NCBI GenBank assembly: GCA_003635255.1
Contig: PYJC01000055.1
Coordinates: forward strand, 1-64,000
DNA from: Candidatus Poribacteria bacterium
GTDB lineage: Bacteria > Poribacteria > WGA-4E > WGA-3G
Reading direction: 5' to 3'
DNA: 64,000 nt
Shown here: positions 28,311 through 38,101 of the stretch, in pieces
Layout of the letters: each line of letters opens with the position of its first letter
Numbering within the stretch: position 1 is the first letter of the stretch
Program-made: the position numbers and the translations under genes
The notes under the pieces: generated by a model
What the model was told of the DNA's origin: nothing
Database searches by the model: none
Seen by the model: only the letters and a program-made list of their open reading frames with translations

Positions 28311-29084
28311 GTGTTTCTGTCCTTTACACACTGGGGTATAGAGATAAAAATGAAGATTTTGAATCTCCAATCTGGAACGCCTTTCCAAATGGGCAAAGGC
28401 AAAAATTGGCGTGTTGTACATCCCGATATGGGGTCAACACAATTGACCCTGAACCATGGACTCCACGCGCCTGATCAAGAATTTACGCAGCATTATCACG
28501 ACGCATCAGAAGATGCCATTGTCGTTTTAGAAGGTGGCGGTGCTATCCGGCAAGGAAGTGCTTACACACCGATTGCTGCGGGTGATGTCATTTTTGTACC
28601 AGCAGGCGAAGTCCACGGAACCGTCAATACCACGCCGAACATGGCGCGTTTGATTAGTTTTCAGGCACCACCAGATATGGCACTCTATCGGGGTGAAAGG
28701 GATACCCCAGATGAAGCCCCAACGCCGCAAAATGGGCATCGGAGCAACGTTCAGGTCCTTAACATGGCACGATGTGGACCTGTGTTCGGAAAAGATGCTG
28801 ATTGGCGAAGCGTCGTCTCACCGCAGAAAGGCTCCGTACATCTCTCCTTAGATTACATCTGTCTTGGCGAGGGACAGCAATTTACGCACGAACCGATAGA
28901 CAGCGAATCGATTTATGTGTTAAAGGATGGATGCGCTGAAGTGACAGATGACAGTGGAAAGATGCACGCACTTGCACAACATGATGTCCTTTTCCTCTCG
29001 CCCAGAGAAACTTTTTCGCTTTCTCATGCGGGGGATGAGCCGACAGCAATTATATCTTGTTGGGCAGTTGCTGCTTCCATATAA
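28311..29084 (+). CDS. Double cupin domain protein
   Basis: HYHDASEDAIVVLEGGGAIRQG...AGDVIFVPAGEVHG and a second cupin half. Start probably the ATG at 28350. Confidence 0.75.
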   Translation: MFLSFTHWGIEIKMKILNLQSGTPFQMGKGKNWRVVHPDMGSTQLTLNHGLHAPDQEFTQHYHDASEDAIVVLEGGGAIRQGSAYTPIAAGDVIFVPAGEVHGTVNTTPNMARLISFQAPPDMALYRGERDTPDEAPTPQNGHRSNVQVLNMARCGPVFGKDADWRSVVSPQKGSVHLSLDYICLGEGQQFTHEPIDSESIYVLKDGCAEVTDDSGKMHALAQHDVLFLSPRETFSLSHAGDEPTAIISCWAVAASI

Positions 29085-29258
29085 CCACGGTGTAGGGTAG
29101 CGTTTAAGGACTCCTGGGGCACAGATGTGACCGATCCCCTTAAATCCTTAAGTGAAATTTAGTTCGCGCGAGCCATTAAGGCATGCCAAGGCGAACACCT
29201 ATATTTTTCAAACAACTCGCCTTACACATTGGTGCCAAGATTAAAAGGAAATTGATGG

Positions 29259-31760
29259 ATGAGATCAGATGATGTAGCAGTCTCGCGGCAGGGGAACCTC
29301 GCCGTAATAAACCATAATAAATTTGAGATTAAGTTCAATCTTTCAAAAGGAACATGGGATTACATTGATGAGAGCGGCGACACAATTATCCGGAACGGAT
29401 GCACACAGATAACCCTTGACAATGGAAGTGTCATCAAAACTGAAGATGCTGGTACCCGCGAATTTATCACCGATCTCCCGAAGACCGATGCTTTCGGTGA
29501 TTACCGCCAAGTTCGCTTCTCACATGAGGCAAAAGATAAAGGTATCCGGATAAATACCTACCTTAATTGTTACAGTACGCAGCCCGCTATACATCTCAAA
29601 GTCGGTGTTGAAAACCTAAAATCTGAACCATTACAACTCGACAGTGTGACAGTCCTCGGCGTTTCGGCAAACCGAGGTGCGGTACTCCTTGGCGGAACCC
29701 CATCAGATTGGCATCTCTTTATTAACACACCGCCTATTTCCCCGGGTGTCAGTAAAAGACTCTATGATGGATTCCTTCTCAGTGAGACCGATACCATGCA
29801 TCCGAGTCACGACGGTGTGCTTCATGACACAGAAAGTGGCAAGTCGCTTGTTTTTGGTTTCTTAACGACTGAGAAATGGTGGCCCCGGATTCAAGTTGGT
29901 TGTCAAGCAAACGGACGACGCGGTTCGCAATCTAATGCGAAGAAAACATCAGTATCAGGGGTTAACCCGTTGGCACTTTATCATCAGTGTGTGCAGCAGT
30001 GTAACCTCGGTGAAGAAGTCGTTTCCGAAACTGTTTATATAAACTTTACAGGCGGTGCTAAAGCTGCCTATGAACATTATACTGCACGCTTAGCAGCACA
30101 GGGTATCTCTGAGAAAAATAACATAGAAGCTCAAGCCTTCCCTACCGCTACGACACCAATTACTGCATGGACCTTTTCCAACACATCAGCAGCACTTGAT
30201 ACAGACACGGTCTTAACCCAAGCAGAGACACTTGCTGGGAGTCCTTTATTTCAGCCTAACTACCCAGGCGGTATCAATTATATTCAATTGGATACAGAGA
30301 TAGGACTACAAAACCAAGAGGAGATGCAGGCTGCTGTCAACCAGATTCAAGCAAAAGGTTTCAAAACGAGCATTCGCGTCAATCCGTTTTGTGCAGCACT
30401 GGATTCAAAACTTGTACGGAACCATCCAGACTATTGCGTACAAAAGCAAACTAAAGCCCGAGGCAGAAAAGGACAGCCCCGTAGAAACACAGCACGGAAC
30501 GGATACGAACCTGCTACAATCCATCTGCCGGATACCGGTAAGGAGGTCGCACTGTTAGACGTTTCACATCCGGAGGTGCAATCACGTATCCGTGAACAGA
30601 TTAAACACATAGTGAAAGGCTGTCAGTATTCACTTATTAATGTGGATTTCACGGCGTATACAACCGGACTTACCAACCCCTCACACAACTTACAATGGCA
30701 TGATGATAGTCTAACGGCTGTGCAGCTCTATCGTCTCGCTGCACAATTGTTGAGGGATACGGTCAACGCGTTTCTTTTGGAACGTGTGCCATCAAAAGAA
30801 GACATTTTGCTTGCAGGATATAATGCAATCTCGGGCTTGTGTCTCGGTAGCATCGCTATGAATGCGCCACTTCTGAATTCCCTATTTTCCACGGGGAGTG
30901 CTTCCAACCGTGCAAGCGATCAGTGGCATCATCAACGCGGCACAAAACATCGCTTGAGTAGATATGCAGCGCATCTACGAGAACATAATGTCCTCTGGCA
31001 GCATCTTTTTGGTGAACTCACTGTTGATGAACCACGTCCTATTAACGAGGTGATTGTGGAGGTGACAGCCGCCGCCCTGAGTGGTGGTGCAGTTTTCTGT
31101 ACCGACCAGATCGAAACGCTTGCAGGATTACGCGCAGCGTACTTAGCGAAAATTTTCCCGCTTGTCGGTGAAGCTGCCACACCTGTGGATCTGTACGATG
31201 AACCTTTTCCGCGAATTTGGAATCTGCCTGTTTCAACCCCACACGAAACGTGGCATCTCGCCGCAGTCTTCAATTGGAACGATCACGAAGATGACGCTTA
31301 TTTTGAACTTGAGGCACTTGGGTTACCCAACTCTACAGATTTCCTTGTTCACGACTTCTGGATGCGCCAATACCTCGGAAAGGTCGCAGAAAGCGTCAAC
31401 TTATTGAATATCCCACCTCGCTCCGTTAAGCTCCTCTGTTTTCGCGAAGAACAAGACATCCCCCAATTGCTCGCAACCGATATGCACTATACGCAGGGCA
31501 GTGTTGAGGTTCTATCCGCTGGATGGGATGATCACAGCCAAAGTTACCTACTCGTTTGCCAACCGCTTAGACAGACTGAGGGGACCTGCTTTATTCATGT
31601 ACCAGAGGATTACCTACCGATAAGTGTGGCAACTTACGGCAGCGATTATCAATATAATTGGGACAAACCAATTTATCAGTTAACCTTTACACAGACGCAA
31701 CCGGATCAATTAGTACACGCCAGCATCCGCTTTACGAAAACTTCCGGAGGCACCTCATAG
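29259..31760 (+). CDS. Glycoside hydrolase, GH36/melibiase-like TIM-barrel
   Basis: GFKTSIRVNPFCAALDSKLVRNHPDYCVQ...ALLDVSHPEVQSRIREQIKHIVKGCQYSLINVDFTAYT resembles GH36 barrel segments. Confidence 0.6.
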   Translation: MRSDDVAVSRQGNLAVINHNKFEIKFNLSKGTWDYIDESGDTIIRNGCTQITLDNGSVIKTEDAGTREFITDLPKTDAFGDYRQVRFSHEAKDKGIRINTYLNCYSTQPAIHLKVGVENLKSEPLQLDSVTVLGVSANRGAVLLGGTPSDWHLFINTPPISPGVSKRLYDGFLLSETDTMHPSHDGVLHDTESGKSLVFGFLTTEKWWPRIQVGCQANGRRGSQSNAKKTSVSGVNPLALYHQCVQQCNLGEEVVSETVYINFTGGAKAAYEHYTARLAAQGISEKNNIEAQAFPTATTPITAWTFSNTSAALDTDTVLTQAETLAGSPLFQPNYPGGINYIQLDTEIGLQNQEEMQAAVNQIQAKGFKTSIRVNPFCAALDSKLVRNHPDYCVQKQTKARGRKGQPRRNTARNGYEPATIHLPDTGKEVALLDVSHPEVQSRIREQIKHIVKGCQYSLINVDFTAYTTGLTNPSHNLQWHDDSLTAVQLYRLAAQLLRDTVNAFLLERVPSKEDILLAGYNAISGLCLGSIAMNAPLLNSLFSTGSASNRASDQWHHQRGTKHRLSRYAAHLREHNVLWQHLFGELTVDEPRPINEVIVEVTAAALSGGAVFCTDQIETLAGLRAAYLAKIFPLVGEAATPVDLYDEPFPRIWNLPVSTPHETWHLAAVFNWNDHEDDAYFELEALGLPNSTDFLVHDFWMRQYLGKVAESVNLLNIPPRSVKLLCFREEQDIPQLLATDMHYTQGSVEVLSAGWDDHSQSYLLVCQPLRQTEGTCFIHVPEDYLPISVATYGSDYQYNWDKPIYQLTFTQTQPDQLVHASIRFTKTSGGTS

Positions 31761-31796
31761 ATTCGATAGCAGTTTGTTGGGATTCGGAGTCAAAAA

Positions 31797-32432
31797 ATGA
31801 GTAGCAGTGTTCAGGCACAGATGCAAGCCCTGAAAGCACGGGCAAGCGTTTGTACGGCTTGTGATTTGGCAAAGACCCGTGCGAACGTTGTTTTCGGTAG
31901 TGGGGATACCACTGCGAAGTTAGCGGTTGTTGCCGAGGGACCGTCCGCTGCGGATAACCACACCACGTTTCCATTTTCAGGACCCGCGGGAAATCTACTT
32001 GATGAAGTTTTGGCTGCCAATGCGTTGACGCGCGGTGATATCTGGCTCACGAACATCATCAAATGCCGTGCAGCAGGTCTCAAAGGCGGTGTATTAAAAA
32101 ACCGTCCACCGAAGGTATCAGAAATCAAGGCATGTTCGAGATGGCTTGACGGCGAGCTCACATTAACACAGCCTTCGGTAATTCTCTGCATGGGCGCACC
32201 TGCCGCGAAAGCACTGATTCATCGTAGTTTCCGCATTACAGAAGAACGCGGGGTCTGGTTCACGGATACGCAGTACGCACCCTTTGCTATGGCAACGTTT
32301 AACCCGGCTTATATCCTACGGCAAGAGGGTGAGGATTTCACCGCAATGCGACAAGTCCTCATTAACGATGTCGCTGAAGCGTTACGAAAACTGCAGGAAA
32401 CCCCCGAAATTCCCAGACTCACCCTTTTTTAA
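31797..32432 (+). CDS. Uracil-DNA glycosylase, type 4/5-like
   Basis: C-x2-C start, VAEGPSAADNHTTFPFSGPAGNLLDEVL, TNIIKCRA, NPAYILRQ. Confidence 0.85.
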   Translation: MSSSVQAQMQALKARASVCTACDLAKTRANVVFGSGDTTAKLAVVAEGPSAADNHTTFPFSGPAGNLLDEVLAANALTRGDIWLTNIIKCRAAGLKGGVLKNRPPKVSEIKACSRWLDGELTLTQPSVILCMGAPAAKALIHRSFRITEERGVWFTDTQYAPFAMATFNPAYILRQEGEDFTAMRQVLINDVAEALRKLQETPEIPRLTLF

Positions 32433-32457
32433 CGAGGTTTACCGTCTACCATTCAAC

Positions 32458-33306
32458 CTATCGGCGCTGCTTAATTTTACCCCAAAGCGTTGCAACTTTA
32501 CCTACCGGATCAACTGCCAGCGTAGCGTCTAAACCGTTATCCATGAGTGCTTTGATGTCATCTTCCTCAAGTGCGACATCGAAGAGTAACATTTCATCGA
32601 ACATACCCTCCCACTCTCTGCCACCGCCACTCCATGAACCGATGCGTCCAGGTCCAAATTCTCCGGGCAAAGGTCCCCATTTACCCTCCGCATCAAGTTC
32701 ACCGTCAAAGTAGACGCGTACAAATTCTTCGTTGCTACTATAGGCAACCGCGAGATGGAACCATTTATTCAGGATGCCCTTGTCTGCTGTGAAATCCGAA
32801 TCGGGCCAACCCGGATGCCGCACGGGGTTGTTGGAATGGATCGCCATCTCCATCTTATTATCGGGTCGAAACTGGTAATGCACATATCCGGCTGCCCAAC
32901 CGTCCCGATTGAAAAAGCATCTCCACGCGCCAACTCTCCCGGTCGAATTGAACCATTTTATGAGTGTAAAGTCTTCAAGCGGTCCAATCTCTGGAACGGT
33001 GACCCAGGCATCCTTACCGTTGAGTTCAATAGCGTTGCCGAATTTACCTTTTGCCCATTTTGCACCGCCGACAAGTTTACCGTCGTTACCGTTGCCGGAT
33101 GAATCTTTAGCCACTTTTCCGTTCGTTTCGTCAAACAACCAGGCACCCACAATAGATTCCGGATCGATTTCAGCGTTGCTGAGTTGCACAAACAAGCAAA
33201 CTACGGTGATTAAACTGATTACAAAGCGTATCATTTCGATTCTCCTCTGTTTATCGGTTGTCAATGTTTTGCAAACTAAGGAAATACCTAAAGTAGATTG
33301 TATCAC
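32458..33306 (-). CDS. LamG/concanavalin-like domain secreted protein
   Basis: VGAWLFDETNGKVAKDSSGNGNDGKLVGGAKWAKGKFGNAIELNGKDAWVTVP. Start probably MIRFVIS (33234). Confidence 0.85.
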   Translation of the reverse strand: MIQSTLGISLVCKTLTTDKQRRIEMIRFVISLITVVCLFVQLSNAEIDPESIVGAWLFDETNGKVAKDSSGNGNDGKLVGGAKWAKGKFGNAIELNGKDAWVTVPEIGPLEDFTLIKWFNSTGRVGAWRCFFNRDGWAAGYVHYQFRPDNKMEMAIHSNNPVRHPGWPDSDFTADKGILNKWFHLAVAYSSNEEFVRVYFDGELDAEGKWGPLPGEFGPGRIGSWSGGGREWEGMFDEMLLFDVALEEDDIKALMDNGLDATLAVDPVGKVATLWGKIKQRR

Positions 33307-33429
33307 AGATTATCTAAAAACAAAACAAAATATTGCTGGTTTCGTTCGGCATTCTTGTTTATTAGGTAATATTGCCTCATTGATATGCTGATTAAAAAGA
33401 GGAAACATTTCCTTAAAATTTTTTTGAAA

Positions 33430-33481
33430 TTCAGCAGGAAAATCGAAAAAAATGGTTCAGCAGGAAAATCGAAAAAAATGG
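33430..33481. repeat. Two perfect tandem copies of a 26-bp unit
   Basis: TTCAGCAGGAAAATCGAAAAAAATGG at 33430-33455 and 33456-33481; second copy abuts the -35 box. Confidence 0.95.
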
Positions 33482-33510
33482 TTGACAAATCTTTAAGAAG
33501 GTGTTATAAT
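33482..33510 (+). promoter_or_regulatory. Perfect consensus sigma70 promoter
   Basis: TTGACA (33482-33487), 17-nt spacer, TATAAT (33505-33510). Confidence 0.85.
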
Positions 33511-33977
33511 ATTTAATGCTCGTGCGATATGGCAAAATGATAATAAATGCGGAGAATACTCGCTACACAAGCCCAACTGTGTATGCCTTACTGTAACTGC
33601 GTTGCTGGAAACGGCAAGGTGGGAAGCAACAAGAAAAAGGCGAGAGAAAGGAGCAGGCAACTTTATTGCTGGTAACAGCGATAAAACTTTTAGTATACGT
33701 CAGGCAAGTCTAACAAGAATAAGCGAAAGTTGAACAATCGCAAGCCCCGATAGAAATAGATACATTGCCTTGAGCGAAAGCAAAAATGTAGTGCTAAAGA
33801 TACGGTCTCATATTTACCGCTATCAATTGAAAATGTCTGAGCGTAGCATTTTCAGATTGGGATAACAAGCACAAGTTGCCATCGGCAAACACACGGGGTA
33901 TAGATTGATTCTAAATTAGACACAAAAGTTATTATCACGGAAGCCGTATAGAACCTAAGTAACCTCTAAGAAAAATA

Positions 33978-34166
33978 ATGATAATTGCTTTTATAGTTGG
34001 AGTGCTTATCTTTCTGATAATAACTCCTATATCAATAGCTATAGGATTATACATCTATAATGACAAAGATTTGCTATACGTTATCAGTAGAATATACATC
34101 TATATACTGATAGTGCTAACTCTAATCAGCATCATTACATTTATTAATAAAACTTGGAGATTATAA
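33978..34166 (+). CDS. Small hydrophobic ORF inside the group II intron
   Basis: 62 aa, two predicted TM stretches; upstream of the RT ORF; no recognised family. Confidence 0.4.
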   Translation: MIIAFIVGVLIFLIITPISIAIGLYIYNDKDLLYVISRIYIYILIVLTLISIITFINKTWRL

Positions 34167-34192
34167 GGTTGAGGAAACTGAAGTCAAATAAG

Positions 34193-34399
34193 ATGAAAAA
34201 TCACTACATACCAACAACTCAAGAAGAAGAGGTTATTGCAACACTTCGTGATATACGAAGACAACTCAAGAACACACAAGGAATAAACAATAACCCTATT
34301 ACTAACGATATGATAAAACTTTCAATGGAAAGTCTAAATAGGTTAGAAGAAAAGTTTATTTCTGGTGAGTTGCGGTTACACAGTGAGAAAACAGATTAA
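34193..34399 (+). CDS. Small hypothetical ORF inside the group II intron
   Basis: MKNHYIPTTQEEEVIATLRDIRRQLK...; ATG start at 34193 within the TTG-started ORF 34154. Confidence 0.4.
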   Translation: MKNHYIPTTQEEEVIATLRDIRRQLKNTQGINNNPITNDMIKLSMESLNRLEEKFISGELRLHSEKTD

Positions 34400-34476
34400 T
34401 TGACATATAAGCACAGTTAGCGTCAATACTTCTAATCTAACATTTTCAAAGCATAACAGCGAAATGAGTATAAATC

Positions 34477-36201
34477 ATGATTTCATGTATACCATTAGCG
34501 GATATATTTTCAGCACAGAACATAAGAAACTGTGAAGAATATGTTATCTCAATGCAGAAAAGACTTGACGAAGCGGTTGCTAACAATGACCACAAAGGCA
34601 TAAGAAATCTTTTCAATATCTTGGTTAGACGTTCAAGAGCAGTGAAAATCCTTGCTATTTATCGTATAACCCACCTAAATCAAGGAAAACACACAGCAGG
34701 CGTTGATGGGAAATTAATACCCCAAAGCACAAAGGAAGTTACTGATAAAATACGCTTGAAACTTTTAAGCGAAATAAATATCAAGAAAATTCCTGATGCT
34801 ATTCGCAGGGCATACATACCTAAACCCAATGGTAAGAAAAGACCTTTGGGCATACCAACGCTAATTGACCGCATAATCCAAGAAATCTTTAGAATAGCAT
34901 TAGAACCTATTGCCGAGTATCATTTTCACGACAAATCTTTTGGATTCAGACCAAAAAGAAGTTGCCACGATGCGATTGATGCTATACGCAAATTTCTGGC
35001 ACAATCTAACAGGAAAAGATATATTTTAGAAGGCGATATAAAGTCATGTTCTGACCAAATATCACACTCTCATATATCCGATACTCTTAGAAAGTGGAAA
35101 ATACCAAAATATGGCATCAACTGCATTGAGAAAATGCTAAGATCAAAGATATTTGAGAAAGGCAAATTTCACGAAGTATCAGCAGGTACACCTCAAGGAG
35201 GCGCTATCTCTCCGATGCTTACGAACATTGCTTTGACTGGGTTTGACGACTATATCGCAGAAAGATTTGGCACTAAAACATATCACAGGGGAAAACATTT
35301 TATTTCTCCAATGATACGCTACGCTGATAATTTTGTGATTATCTGTCGTTCCAAAACTCACGCAAAGATGATAAAGGAAGTTGCCAAAGAATATCTGGCA
35401 AAAATAGGTTTAACGCTATCTGAAGAAAAGACCCATATAACCCATATCAAAAAGGGTTTTGATTTTCTTGGCTTCACATTCAAAAAGCATGTAAAGTTAG
35501 GTATCAAAACACCCAAAAGTATACGGGATTATAAGCTTCTAATAACACCTTCAAGGGAAAGTGTTATAAATATCCTACGCAACTGTAAAGCAGTTTTAGA
35601 TAACAATAAAACAGCTAAACAGGAATCGCTTATAAGGCTTTTGAATCCAAAACTTCGGGGCTGGGCAAACTATTATAAATTTGTCAACAGCAAACTTACG
35701 TATGGTAAGGTAGATTATGCCATGTGGCATAAACTTACACGCTGGAGTAGACGGAGACACAAGAACAAAAGCGACAAATGGATATTCAATAACCTTTTCA
35801 CAACAAAAGGTAAATCGCTACACTTTGCGATTGATAATTTATCTTTATTTCGTATGACCGAAACACTGATAGGAAATCACCCAAAGGTAGCAGAAGGAAA
35901 ACGGGTTTATTGTAAAGAACACGCTGATTATTGGAAGAAACGGGAAAAACGATTGATATATGGAAAATTATCAGGATGGTATAAATCTTTATACCAAAAG
36001 CAAAAGGGCTATTGCCCACAATGCAACAACCCTCTTACTATTGATGATGACCTACATATCCATCATATTATCCCAAAAGCAGACGGAGGAACTGATAAAC
36101 AGAGCAACCTAAATTTACTTCACTCCGACTGTCATCGTGAAATACACTCTAAAAACGCGGGTTCTCTTGGCAAGATGAGGACTTTCCATTCTTTTGCGTA
36201 A
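34477..36201 (+). CDS. ltrA: Group II intron reverse transcriptase/maturase with C-terminal HNH endonuclease
   Basis: RRAYIPKPNGKKRPLGIPTLIDRIIQE, FGFRPKRSCHDAI, GTPQGGAISPMLTNI, RYADNFVI, RGWANYYKF, CPQCNNPL...HHIIPKADGGTDKQSNLNLLHSDCHREIH. Confidence 0.95.
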   Translation: MISCIPLADIFSAQNIRNCEEYVISMQKRLDEAVANNDHKGIRNLFNILVRRSRAVKILAIYRITHLNQGKHTAGVDGKLIPQSTKEVTDKIRLKLLSEINIKKIPDAIRRAYIPKPNGKKRPLGIPTLIDRIIQEIFRIALEPIAEYHFHDKSFGFRPKRSCHDAIDAIRKFLAQSNRKRYILEGDIKSCSDQISHSHISDTLRKWKIPKYGINCIEKMLRSKIFEKGKFHEVSAGTPQGGAISPMLTNIALTGFDDYIAERFGTKTYHRGKHFISPMIRYADNFVIICRSKTHAKMIKEVAKEYLAKIGLTLSEEKTHITHIKKGFDFLGFTFKKHVKLGIKTPKSIRDYKLLITPSRESVINILRNCKAVLDNNKTAKQESLIRLLNPKLRGWANYYKFVNSKLTYGKVDYAMWHKLTRWSRRRHKNKSDKWIFNNLFTTKGKSLHFAIDNLSLFRMTETLIGNHPKVAEGKRVYCKEHADYWKKREKRLIYGKLSGWYKSLYQKQKGYCPQCNNPLTIDDDLHIHHIIPKADGGTDKQSNLNLLHSDCHREIHSKNAGSLGKMRTFHSFA

Positions 36202-36630
36202 GTTCGATTCTCACAACCCGTTTTGGCGATTGTATATCACATAATCAATTATGCCAGAAATAAATAAGAAACCCAAAATAATTTGGTTTATCTAATTGAT
36301 TGTTGTATAATTATAAAAACAATAATCACAAAAGTCGTTGTTATTGACGGGGAAAGCCGTGTGCGGTGAAAGTCGCACGCACGGTTTGGAGAGGGGAGCG
36401 TCAAAGTGATTTGGCGTTTCTACTCTACACGGTGCAAAATCGCTTTGGTGGATTTCGTGCTTTGTATCATCGAACCCATCTGGAATTGATGAGCGTGCTT
36501 TGCTCGCGCAGGGTAGATTTCAAAGGCAAAAAGATTTTGATAGAATTTATTTAGCATCAGACTCGAATGTAAATGATTTGCTTTTAATTTTATAGAACTG
36601 GCGCGTGAGCGTCTATCTACTAAATCGGGG

Positions 36631-37125
36631 GTGGAAGTGGTATCTCGACGTAAATTTTTCAAATTTCTCGGTTGGGGGAATTTCACTGCAGCACTGGGGT
36701 TGACCTTGGGACCAGGGCTGGTTCGGTATCTGTATCCACGTGTGCTGTTTGAACCCTCCTCTATTTTTACAGCAGGATTCCCAGCAGAGTATCCACCGGG
36801 CAGCGTTAGCGAAAAGTATAAAAAGGAGCCTTATGGCGTTTGGATCGTCCGGAAACAGGATGGCGAATTCTATGCCCTCTTAACCATCTGTACACATCTC
36901 GGCTGCACACCACGTTGGCTCGGCTCAGAAAACAAATTCAAATGTCCCTGCCACGGGAGCGGCTTTGATCGGGAAGGTATTAACTACGAAGGGCCCGCGC
37001 CACGTCCGCTTGAACGTGTTAAGATTACGTTGGCAGAAGATGGTCAACTCGAAATCGATAAGTCCGTGAAGTTTTTAGGTGAGAAGGGGCAGTGGACGGA
37101 TCCAGGCTCCTTTTTGAAGGTCTAA
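36631..37125 (+). CDS. Rieske 2Fe-2S protein (bc complex)
   Basis: CTHLGCTPRW...CPCHGSGFDREG; N-terminal TM with SRRKFFKFLGWG; GTG start. Confidence 0.93.
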   Translation: MEVVSRRKFFKFLGWGNFTAALGLTLGPGLVRYLYPRVLFEPSSIFTAGFPAEYPPGSVSEKYKKEPYGVWIVRKQDGEFYALLTICTHLGCTPRWLGSENKFKCPCHGSGFDREGINYEGPAPRPLERVKITLAEDGQLEIDKSVKFLGEKGQWTDPGSFLKV

Positions 37126-37241
37126 AGAAAGGAGAGCATTCGTATCTGGCTCCGGTCAGGTAGAAAAGGCGTTTCGGCGTTGTAGGCGTATCTTGAATAT
37201 TCCTTGTTGCAACATATACGTCGAAACTTGCGATAAAGCGT

Positions 37242-38012
37242 ATGAACGAAGAACGAAAAGGGCTCAAAGAAAAGATTACGAATTCCGACATTTGGCGTTC
37301 TATATTCCGCCACGGATATGAAGATACAGGACGCCGATACACTTTACAGGTTCTCCAAAACGTCTGGTTACATCTCCATCCTCCTCGGGTTTCTCGCCAC
37401 GCACTCAACTTCCGGTTTACATGGTGCATGGGCGGCATTACCTTCCTTATGTTCCTTGTGACAGCCGTCACTGGCGTGCTCCTGATGTTCTATTACCGTC
37501 CAACTGCTGAATACGCTTTCCACGATGTACAATACCTCGAATTTGATATTCCATTCGGCATGCTGCTGCGGAACATGCACCGTTGGGCAGCGCACGGGAT
37601 GGTTATCTCGGTAATGTTGCACATGTTCCGAGTCTTTTTGACCGGTTCCTACAAGAAGCCACGAGAATTTAACTGGGCAGTTGGTGTTATCTTACTGCTC
37701 GTGACATTTTTCCTGAGTTTCACTGGCTATCTGCTCCCGTGGGATCAGTTGGCTTTCTGGGCTGTGACTGTTGGAACGAACATGGCACGCGCAACGCCGG
37801 TTTTGGGGCATGAAGGGCCCTTCGCACCGCAGGACATCACACAATCGAATGATGTCCGATTTGCGCTATTGGCAGGGACAATTGTGGGACCTTCAACACT
37901 GTTAAGGTTCTATATTCTACATTGTGTTGCTGTACCACTTTTGGCGAGCGTCTTGATGGCTTTGCATTTCTGGCGTGTCCGTAAAGATGGAGGCATCTCC
38001 GGCCCGCTATAG
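37242..38012 (+). CDS. Cytochrome b N-terminal (b6-like) subunit
   Basis: HRWAAHGMVISVMLHMFRVFLTGSYKKPREFNWAVGVILLLVTFFLSFTGYLLPWDQLAFWA. Confidence 0.93.
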   Translation: MNEERKGLKEKITNSDIWRSIFRHGYEDTGRRYTLQVLQNVWLHLHPPRVSRHALNFRFTWCMGGITFLMFLVTAVTGVLLMFYYRPTAEYAFHDVQYLEFDIPFGMLLRNMHRWAAHGMVISVMLHMFRVFLTGSYKKPREFNWAVGVILLLVTFFLSFTGYLLPWDQLAFWAVTVGTNMARATPVLGHEGPFAPQDITQSNDVRFALLAGTIVGPSTLLRFYILHCVAVPLLASVLMALHFWRVRKDGGISGPL

Positions 38013-38101
38013 ACGGGATTGTAGAACGAGCCTTTTTGTAAACAGAAAGCGGTTTCTGTTAGCACGGGAAAGGAATCCAATCTTCAAAGGAGCAGATTAA
38101 T

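Larger units (their letters stand above)
33522..36428 (+). mobile_element. Group II intron with ORF
   Basis: 5' GTGCGAT; domain V GAAAGCCGTGTGCGGTGAAAGTCGCACGCACGGTTTGG (about 36352-36389); domain VI hairpin GCGTCAAAGTGATTTGGCGT then CTACTCTAC; internal RT/maturase. 3' boundary is good to a few nt. Confidence 0.88.

Noticed and set aside
36366-36554. ORF spanning intron domain V and downstream exon
   Set aside because: Overlaps ribozyme structure and the leader; composition looks non-coding.
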